Shown one piece after another: positions 7,218-11,864 of a stretch of DNA of 11,864 nt. The position numbers were made by a program, and so were the translations under genes. Under the pieces are notes generated by a model. That model ran no database searches and was not told the origin of the DNA. It worked only from the letters and a program-made list of their open reading frames with translations. Location: the NCBI GenBank assembly GCA_964236535.1, contig CAXSEF010000097.1, positions 1 through 11,864 on the forward strand. The letters run 5' to 3'. How positions within the stretch are numbered: position 1 is the first letter of the stretch; each line of letters begins with the position of its first letter. The DNA comes from CAXSEF01 sp964236535 (GTDB lineage Bacteria; Pseudomonadota; Alphaproteobacteria; Acetobacterales; Acetobacteraceae).

Positions 7218-8260
7218 GATGCACTGCCGAAAAGATCGGAGGAAGGAGTTGAGGCGAAGGCCGGAATCTTATCGTTCAGGCCCCATTTGGGGGGAAACCA
7301 AGGTTGCGTCGGTGCGCCGTGCGACCGGAACATTTGCTTGATCCGCGTCCGGCCCGAGGGGCCCGAAATCTCGGGATGCGAGACCCGGGTGTACTTGCTG
7401 ATTTCGCAGAACAGACTCTGGCAATCAATCAGCTGCAAAGGCCGGCCCCAGAGCGAGCGGAAGGAGAGCCCAAGCCGAGCGAACTCGCTCTCCTGTTCCT
7501 CCATCATGTGCGCGATTAGCGCTTCGGCGGGAACGGCCTCGGCATTAATGAATGTCTTGGCGAGACCGTCGCGCGCGCCGGGACCGGCGACAACGAAACT
7601 AGCTTCATCATGATCGATTACGCTCGTGTAGTTGAGATCAATCGCGAGCTGAAAAGCTAGGAAGTCGCCCAGCGACGGAAAGCTTTTGAGCAGTTCAAAC
7701 ACGGCGCGGAGATCTTGGCTTTGTTGCAGGCGCGGCACGATGCCGTTTCCGAGCATTAGGCCGAGTAGTTTGAGGTGCCCCCGATGCTTCGTGCGAGTTT
7801 GATCGAGAGACACCGGCGGAATGATGTATGCCGCCGAGTAGAGACGCCGTCCGGACGCTGCCGCCTCGGCCAGCACGCGATCATAGGCATGCGGATCGAA
7901 GGACTGCCAAGTCAGGAGTCCAAGGCGCTGCTCAAGCAGATCCCATGTCGACATCTTGTTGAAGAACTTGAAGAGCAGAGTGCGGAAGACAACCTCCGCA
8001 GGTGCCTCGGGGTAACGCTCGTCGTAGATGACGCGCCGGATCAAATACTGGCTGACTCGATCGGCGGCACGATAGGCATTGGTGAACTTGAAGTTTTGAA
8101 GGATCGGGTTGTCGGTCCAAGGCGGGCTTACGCCTTCGAGACGGCGAAAGTAGATCGCCTGGCGCTCGAAAGCGAAGCGCCAGTAGAGATCATAGACGGG
8201 CGTCCGCTGAAGGTTGCGGATGCGGGAGTATTCAGAGAGAGGCGGACGTTCGATCCTCAC
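7214..8260 (-). CDS. 5-hmdU DNA kinase-like protein (alpha-glutamyl/putrescinyl thymine pyrophosphorylase family)
   Basis: The 348-residue protein resembles the HMUDK/aGPT-Pplase family, known from phage thymine hypermodification. There it phosphorylates 5-hydroxymethyl-deoxyuridine in DNA, priming it for further substitution. Motifs I recognise are YWRFAFERQAIYFRR (26-40), FKFTNAYRAADRVSQYLI (57-74), FKFFNKMSTWDLLE (97-110), FPSLGDFLAFQLAIDLNY (194-211) and LIDCQSLFCEISKYTR (277-292). I chose GTG 8260 because it overlaps the upstream TGA as GTGA. The frame also reaches a TTG at 8287. The stop overlaps the MazG ATG. It sits between a TS-like enzyme, which could make the hydroxymethyl pyrimidine, and MazG, which supports a base-modification role. 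Some bacterial members may act on free nucleotides or in defence (inference). Confidence 0.82.
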   Translation of the reverse strand: MRIERPPLSEYSRIRNLQRTPVYDLYWRFAFERQAIYFRRLEGVSPPWTDNPILQNFKFTNAYRAADRVSQYLIRRVIYDERYPEAPAEVVFRTLLFKFFNKMSTWDLLEQRLGLLTWQSFDPHAYDRVLAEAAASGRRLYSAAYIIPPVSLDQTRTKHRGHLKLLGLMLGNGIVPRLQQSQDLRAVFELLKSFPSLGDFLAFQLAIDLNYTSVIDHDEASFVVAGPGARDGLAKTFINAEAVPAEALIAHMMEEQESEFARLGLSFRSLWGRPLQLIDCQSLFCEISKYTRVSHPEISGPSGRTRIKQMFRSHGAPTQPWFPPKWGLNDKIPAFASTPSSDLFGSAS

Positions 8261-9066
8261 GCGTCGACCGGCACCGTTCGTGTGCAATCGGCATGCTGCT
8301 TCACCACCTGCATCAGCGCGACCACGTCCGGATGCGATTTTGTAACGTCCATTTGCGCCATGCCGGCGAAGACGTTCAGCTTCTCGAAGCGGAGCTTCAT
8401 TTGGTTCGCCATGAAGGCGCCCAGGCGGGCAAGGCCAAGGTAATTCCCGTACGCCTTCCGGGCAATCTGCTGAGTGGCGTAGAAGGCGTTGAGCTGGAGG
8501 GCGCCGTCTTCGAAGGTGAAGCTCACCTGCTGGAGGCAGGGGAACTCTAACAGGCTTGCCGAGCTGTGATCGCGCACGGGGTCGAAGGTGGTCGCTTGGA
8601 ACTTCGATGTGCGGCGCGCCTTCGGGTGCGCGTCGTAGTCGTCAAGCATCCATTTTAGCTGATTCGGGCCTTTGCCGTTACCATTCAGGTCGACGAGGCG
8701 CTGAAAGTAGGAGCCGCGCTTATTGTTGCGCGGGTTGAAGTCCTGTATCCGCTCAAAGGTTTCATTGAAAAGCTCAAAGAACGCTTCACGATCGCCGCCG
8801 GAGATATCCCAATAGCGCTGGGGAAAGATCGTCCAGGCGACGTTCTCGGTGTCCCGCTTGTCTTGTGCTTCGAGGAAGGCGTCGACCGCCGTGCGGATCT
8901 CCGGGATCTCGGCGGCGACGCCGGCCGTGTCGAAGCCGCGGATCACCAGGGTCAAGGGTGTGATGCGCGTGACAGCGGGCCGAGTCAGCTCCAGCATCAC
9001 CTTCGCCCAGCCCAGCGAGAGATTGTCGGCGACGATCGTTACCGGCTGTCCGTCAGTTTTGCTCAT
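8257..9066 (-). CDS. Thymidylate synthase-like enzyme (possible dUMP methylase or hydroxymethylase)
   Basis: The 269-residue protein follows the ThyA fold. LLEFPCLQQVSFTFEDGALQ (172-191) holds the nucleophile C177, and YGNYLGLARLGAFM (206-219) matches the GLPFNIxxYAxL segment. N208 lies 31 residues after C177, exactly as N177 follows C146 in E. coli ThyA. That Asn favours uracil, whereas dCMP hydroxymethylases carry Asp. The conserved RSxD phosphate-binding motif expected at 197-200 reads ATQQ, so this is not a standard ThyA. Related phage enzymes add hydroxymethyl from methylene-tetrahydrofolate. ATG 9066 is supported by GGAGG (complement of 9073-9077) six bases upstream. It overlaps the ImmA gene by 14 bases, and the frame also extends to 9105. 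The next gene begins in its stop codon, making it the likely substrate supplier for the HMUDK-like protein. Confidence 0.8.
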   Translation of the reverse strand: MSKTDGQPVTIVADNLSLGWAKVMLELTRPAVTRITPLTLVIRGFDTAGVAAEIPEIRTAVDAFLEAQDKRDTENVAWTIFPQRYWDISGGDREAFFELFNETFERIQDFNPRNNKRGSYFQRLVDLNGNGKGPNQLKWMLDDYDAHPKARRTSKFQATTFDPVRDHSSASLLEFPCLQQVSFTFEDGALQLNAFYATQQIARKAYGNYLGLARLGAFMANQMKLRFEKLNVFAGMAQMDVTKSHPDVVALMQVVKQHADCTRTVPVDA

Positions 9067-9904
9067 CGGGGTCCTCCAAGAAGCGGTTGGCGGCGGGGCC
9101 GACATAATCTTCGGGCATGACGCGCACGTCGAACGGCTCGCCCGAGCCCGTCACGGTGGCGATGCCACGCCTCACCGCGCGGTAAAGGTCGAACTCGTCG
9201 AGCAAGCGCACATGCTCGATTGCCTCACCCTCGACGTCTACGCCCAGGGGAAGCAGTACAGCCGCACCCTTCTCGACATCGAAGGTAGCCGCCTCGTTCT
9301 GACCGTCGACCACAACGAAGGAGTCGTAGTCATCGTCGAGAAGCTGGCGACGGATGCGTTGCGGAGTCCAGCGCTCGAGCTCGGTCCGCCGCGCTGCGCT
9401 GATCTCCCGGAGCGTATAGCTCAGACGGTTGATCAAAGTGACGTAGCCGACGCCGAACTGGCAGGCGACGATGAATGTCTCTATCGGCGACGCCGTCGCC
9501 GGGCTCCAGCCGCGCCGGGCGAATGCGCCGCGCAGACCCACCGACGGCATCAGGAAGAACGCCGCAAAGGCGTTTACCAAGACCTCGTCCGGCTTGCCCG
9601 AGTCCGGCCGCTCGTCCTCCTGCAGCTGGTCGATGGTCGAGCCGTGACCGAAGCAGTGATGGCCGAGTTCGTGAGCGCAGGTGAAGGCGCGCCGGGGCAC
9701 CGGCCGGAGCGACGACAAGAGAATGCGGCCAGGCCCCTGCTTAAAATAGAAACCCTCCATGCTGGTATCGAGGAAGCGGACCGTCACGCCGAGCTGCTCG
9801 GCCGCCGCAAAGGGGTCGGCCGGTCCGAACGGGTCGAGGTCGAGCTGGTCCCGCAGGTCGGTCGCGGCCTGCATCCCTTGTCGGAGAAGGTCCTTCCGAT
9901 CCAT
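9053..9904 (-). CDS. ImmA/IrrE-family metallopeptidase
   Basis: The 283-residue protein carries the zinc-protease signature CAHELGHHCFGHG (76-88) with HELGH at 78-82. It is followed by DEVLVNAFAAFFLMPS (106-121), the usual third-ligand helix (E107 likely). Family members such as ImmA and IrrE cleave XRE-type repressors under DNA damage or another signal and so turn on the controlled genes. The gene starts four bases after the stop of an XRE regulator, the classic pairing, and is followed with overlap by the TS-like gene. Residues about 175-283 form an additional domain (DYDSFVVVDGQNEAATFDVE through EEFD-like acidic stretches) that may sense the signal. The start at 9904 fits the operon spacing. 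The protease assignment is firm, while its target is inferred from position. Confidence 0.9.
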   Translation of the reverse strand: MDRKDLLRQGMQAATDLRDQLDLDPFGPADPFAAAEQLGVTVRFLDTSMEGFYFKQGPGRILLSSLRPVPRRAFTCAHELGHHCFGHGSTIDQLQEDERPDSGKPDEVLVNAFAAFFLMPSVGLRGAFARRGWSPATASPIETFIVACQFGVGYVTLINRLSYTLREISAARRTELERWTPQRIRRQLLDDDYDSFVVVDGQNEAATFDVEKGAAVLLPLGVDVEGEAIEHVRLLDEFDLYRAVRRGIATVTGSGEPFDVRVMPEDYVGPAANRFLEDPDEQN

Positions 9905-9907
9905 CCG

Positions 9908-10258
9908 TCAGCGTCCTTCCTCGTCGTCCGACCGCATCGCGGCAAGCGCCTGGAGTAGCTTGTTCAACGACTCCTTGGGCAGCTTCTGAAGCTCCCGGGC
10001 GGCGAGCTGAAGGTGGGGATCGTCAAGAGCCATCGCGTCGGACGACTCGCTTGTAAGATAACTCGTCGATACCTCGTAGAGGGTCGCAAAGCGGCTGAGC
10101 TCCTCCGCGCTGACGCGCCGATTGCTGGCCTCGATCTCGCTGACGGTGGGCCGGTGCATGTTCATGCGCTGAGCCGCCTGGCCCTGGCTCAGTCCGGACA
10201 GGCGGCGCGCTTCGCGAAGCCGAACGGCAATGGCGCGGCGGCGTTCAACGTCGTCCAT
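9908..10258 (-). CDS. XRE-family helix-turn-helix repressor
   Basis: The 116-residue DNA-binding protein has a Cro/C1-type domain at about 10-63: IAVRLREARRLSGLSQGQAA (helices 1-2), MNMHRPTVSEIEASNRRVS (recognition helix) and ELSRFATLYEVSTSYL. The acidic, helical tail (LPKESLNKLLQALAAM, then DDEEG) may mediate dimerisation or be cut by the ImmA-like protease encoded next. I chose ATG 10258, one base after the upstream stop, over the longer frame to 10327, because the shorter form begins just before the HTH and fits the operon. It probably binds the CTTAC/GTAAG inverted repeats at 10574-10598 that cover the operon promoter, giving autoregulation. That binding is inferred from the arrangement. 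Confidence 0.9.
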   Translation of the reverse strand: MDDVERRRAIAVRLREARRLSGLSQGQAAQRMNMHRPTVSEIEASNRRVSAEELSRFATLYEVSTSYLTSESSDAMALDDPHLQLAARELQKLPKESLNKLLQALAAMRSDDEEGR

Positions 10259-10259
10259 C

Positions 10260-10562
10260 TCAGGCGGCCGCCTTGACGGCGTTCTTTGGCTGCGACTTGT
10301 CGCAGATGAGCTTGGCCGATTGATCAATTGTCAAAAGCGGTTTTCCCTTTTCGCCGCCGAAGATGTGAACATCGGACGGTATCTTCACGCCGAGCTTGCG
10401 GGCGACCAGCGTCGTCGCGGCTGGCCAGACGGTACTGTCGAACTTCTCAAGTGCCTTTGGCGGTACAACCGATCCGTCGAGTTGCGGGCAGCCAAGTCCG
10501 CTACGAGCCTGGATGTCTTTCAGAACCGCGATGAGGGCTTTCCTGGCGTCATCGAGCGTCAT
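10260..10562 (-). CDS. Small acyl-carrier-protein-like protein, first gene of the minus operon
   Basis: The 100-residue protein looks like a carrier protein that would hold 4'-phosphopantetheine on Ser43. Helix I is LDDARKALIAVLKDIQARSG (3-22), then a long loop, then KFDSTVWPAATTLVARKLGV (40-59) with Asp-Ser at 42-43. Ile61-Pro62 lies 18-19 residues after the Ser, exactly as I54-P55 follows S36 in E. coli AcpP, and SD follows the Pro. LLTIDQSAKLI (75-85) matches the final AcpP helix (TTVQAAIDYI). Unlike AcpP it is not strongly acidic and has Thr in place of Leu after the Ser, so it is divergent. AAGGAG (complement of 10571-10576) sits eight bases before the ATG. It is cotranscribed with XRE, ImmA, TS-like, HMUDK and MazG genes. 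An AcpS gene in the convergent operon could activate it. The ACP call rests on motif spacing, not on an alignment search. Confidence 0.75.
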   Translation of the reverse strand: MTLDDARKALIAVLKDIQARSGLGCPQLDGSVVPPKALEKFDSTVWPAATTLVARKLGVKIPSDVHIFGGEKGKPLLTIDQSAKLICDKSQPKNAVKAAA

Positions 10563-10573
10563 GCCAGCTTCTC

Positions 10574-10598
10574 CTTACGGGTGGTAAGATAATCTTAC
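10574..10598. promoter_or_regulatory. Inverted-repeat operator, probable XRE repressor site
   Basis: GTAAGAT (10584-10590), one central A, and ATCTTAC (10592-10598) form a perfect 7-base-arm palindrome. A third half-site CTTAC lies at 10574-10578, so CTTACGG also occurs twice as a direct repeat 20 bases apart (10574-10580 and 10594-10600). The array covers the predicted -10 box and reaches the ribosome-binding site of the carrier-like gene. It lies in the only divergent promoter region next to the XRE gene. Confidence 0.6.
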
Positions 10599-10614
10599 GG
10601 ATCGCCTGGCGCAA
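10586..10614 (-). promoter_or_regulatory. Predicted promoter of the six-gene minus operon
   Basis: On the minus strand TTGCGC (10614-10609) and TATCTT (10591-10586) are 17 bases apart. Transcription would start about 17 bases before the ATG at 10562. The -10 box lies inside the GTAAGAT/ATCTTAC palindrome, which is what repression by a bound XRE dimer would need. Confidence 0.45.
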
Positions 10615-10693
10615 GAGGGGCCTGCGAAAAGGTGCGGGCGGCTGGATTGAGAGCTCGGCGGAAGCTAAAGGAACGGGCCTGGAGGAGACCGAG

Positions 10694-11494
10694 ATGGCGT
10701 TCTGGAGCAGTCAGAAGCTGGAAGCGCATCTTGCGCGGCTGACCGATCAGCCCGACCCCGCGATGATTGACTGCAACGCGCTAACGCTGCGGGTCGGGCC
10801 GGAGTACTACGTGACCCCTGGCCTGGAGCATCCGTCCCCCAGGACGCACACCAAGCAGCCGCTCGACATCGGGCGCGGAATGACGATTCCTCCGGGACAG
10901 TTTGCTTTCCTTCTGACTGAGGAGAAGATCACTATCCCGCCGGAGGTGATGGGCTTCATCTCCGTCAAAGCGACTTACAAGCTGAAGGGCCTCGTCAACG
11001 TCTCGGGCTTTCATGTTGATCCGGGCTGGAGCGGTCGGCTGATATTCACCGTCTTTAATGCCGGTCCCAGCACCATCCACTTGGAGCGGAGGCTGCCCGT
11101 TTTCCTGCTGTGGATCGCCGATTTGGACGGGCCTTCGGAGAAGCGGAAAAGTGCCCCAGGTCACGAGGCCATTCCACCTGTGATCATCGGCAACATCACG
11201 GGCGTAGTCGACTCAATCTATGCGCTAGAAAAGCGAGTCGAGAAGTACATCGCTGACGTCTTTGAGAAGCAGAGCGCAGAGATCGCGAAGATCGCGAACA
11301 GGCAGGATAGCTTTCGGAAAGAGGTCGCGGAGCTTAAGGAGCGGCAATATAAGATTCTGCTGGGGCTCGGGATGGCGGCAGTCGTGGGCGGCGCCGTTGT
11401 TGGTGTCGGCGTTAAGATGCTCGGTGATCGGCTGTTCCCGACTGCACCCGTTGCCATCACCGCACCGCCTTCTGGCGCGGGGGACAGGCAATGA
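10694..11494 (+). CDS. dCTP deaminase/dUTPase-fold protein with coiled coil and C-terminal membrane helix
   Basis: Residues 1-150 follow the dCTP deaminase fold: IDCNALTLRVGPEYYV (25-40), PLDIGRGMTIPPGQFAFLLT (56-75), a turn at FISVKATYKLKGL (88-100) and HVDPGWSGRLIFTVFNAGP (107-125). In active enzymes the last motif contains a catalytic Glu (roughly GxITLExxN). Here that place is T119, and the usual Arg-Gly after the Ser is replaced by Lys, so deaminase activity is doubtful. It may instead bind nucleotides as a sensor. Residues about 178-215 form a coiled coil (KRVEKYIADVFEKQSAEIAK). LLGLGMAAVVGGAVVGVGV (222-240) is a membrane helix, putting the DCD domain in the cytoplasm. GGAGGAG at 10681-10687 lies six bases before the ATG, a strong ribosome-binding site. 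It is divergent from the carrier-like operon across 131 bases, so the XRE operator may affect it too. Confidence 0.8.
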   Translation: MAFWSSQKLEAHLARLTDQPDPAMIDCNALTLRVGPEYYVTPGLEHPSPRTHTKQPLDIGRGMTIPPGQFAFLLTEEKITIPPEVMGFISVKATYKLKGLVNVSGFHVDPGWSGRLIFTVFNAGPSTIHLERRLPVFLLWIADLDGPSEKRKSAPGHEAIPPVIIGNITGVVDSIYALEKRVEKYIADVFEKQSAEIAKIANRQDSFRKEVAELKERQYKILLGLGMAAVVGGAVVGVGVKMLGDRLFPTAPVAITAPPSGAGDRQ

Positions 11495-11616
11495 GCAGGC
11501 GACTTCTGCGGGAGGCAATGGCACGGCGCCGGTGGAGCGACGACCAACTCAAGAGAACTCTGCAGGCTCGGGAAACAACACTGGCATCCAGCCGGCGCCA
11601 AATAAGTAAGGCCTGA
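11491..11616 (+). CDS. Possible 41-residue ORF overlapping the DCD-fold gene (doubtful)
   Basis: An ATG at 11491 overlaps the TGA of the DCD-fold gene (ATGA) and opens a 41-residue, Arg-rich frame (starting MSRRLLREAMARRRWSDDQL) that ends at TGA 11614-11616. Coupling is plausible, but no family is recognised. A competing reading of the same bases, as a frameshifted tail of the upstream protein to 11609, looks equally protein-like. Confidence 0.25.
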   Translation: MSRRLLREAMARRRWSDDQLKRTLQARETTLASSRRQISKA

Positions 11617-11864
11617 TACTCAGTAGACTCGGACGTTGTTGCCAGCTGTCCGATCGTGGGGGCGTAGCCCATTCAAAACGGCTCAAAACCAGGTTGCTTT
11701 CGTTCCCACCTGCTCGCAATGGTCGATTACCCAGTTTGCATCGAGTGTCCGCTTTGAAGCACGTTGTCGGTGGCGTTGTACGTCCGAGATGCGGTGCAAA
11801 GCCGTCACTGACTACTGCCACCGAAAGTTTGGTCCTAGGTTCGGCAAACCCATCTGCACGTCAC
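11495..11864. other. Right-end stretch without a convincing gene
   Basis: Apart from the doubtful 41-residue frame, I see no supported gene, RNA or repeat array in the last 370 bases. AGTGTCCGCTTTGAAGC near 11744-11760 contains the complement of an AGCGGACA word also present near 211, perhaps scattered degenerate intergenic DNA. A minus-strand frame at 11549-11821 has no family resemblance or ribosome-binding site. Confidence 0.4.

Noticed and set aside
6714..7613. 299-codon plus-strand open frame over MazG and HMUDK-like genes
   Set aside because: It is antisense to two well-supported coupled genes and has no motif or ribosome-binding site.
8849..9958. 369-codon plus-strand open frame over the ImmA and TS-like genes
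   Set aside because: The minus strand encodes HELGH protease and ThyA motifs here; the plus frame is an Arg/Gly/Ala-rich complement without recognisable features.

Overview
The window looks like an accessory (defence- or mobile-type) island from a high-GC bacterium. The GC-rich codon use, TTG/GTG starts and protein styles suggest an alphaproteobacterium, but no ribosomal or core gene confirms this. No tRNA, rRNA, CRISPR array or intact insertion sequence was seen.

Layout. Positions 1-115 hold the 3' end of a plus-strand gene with a coiled-coil tail. From 3331 down to 425 (minus strand) runs one long reading frame. It encodes a predicted PD-(D/E)XK nuclease domain followed by a large helical, TPR-like region, and a single in-frame amber codon at 2450-2452 interrupts it. 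An apparently gene-free stretch of about 0.8 kb follows. From about 4158 to 6354 (plus strand) lies a compact three-gene operon: a patatin-like lipase with two inserted membrane helices and a C-terminal GAF-like domain, a 65-residue basic protein, and an AcpS-type 4'-phosphopantetheinyl transferase. Converging on it, and overlapping its end by 58 bases, is a tightly coupled six-gene minus-strand operon (10562 down to 6297). In order of transcription it encodes a small acyl-carrier-protein-like protein, an XRE repressor, an ImmA/IrrE metallopeptidase, a thymidylate-synthase-like enzyme, a 5-hmdU DNA kinase-like (aGPT-Pplase) protein and a MazG-type pyrophosphohydrolase. Divergent from it, at 10694-11494, is a dCTP-deaminase/dUTPase-fold protein with a coiled coil and a C-terminal membrane helix. 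The last 370 bases hold no convincing gene.

How it may work. The TS-like, HMUDK-like, MazG and DCD-fold proteins all point to pyrimidine nucleotide or thymine-base chemistry. The XRE/ImmA pair and a palindrome over the predicted promoter point to an inducible switch. The most unexpected element is the first gene of the minus operon. It matches an acyl carrier protein, with Asp-Ser at 42-43 and an Ile-Pro exactly 18-19 residues later, as in E. coli AcpP. The neighbouring operon supplies a dedicated carrier-protein transferase and a lipase. The proposal that these two operons form one system linking a carrier-borne group or lipid signalling to modified thymine nucleotides is inference. I know of no described system with this combination, but I could not search for one.
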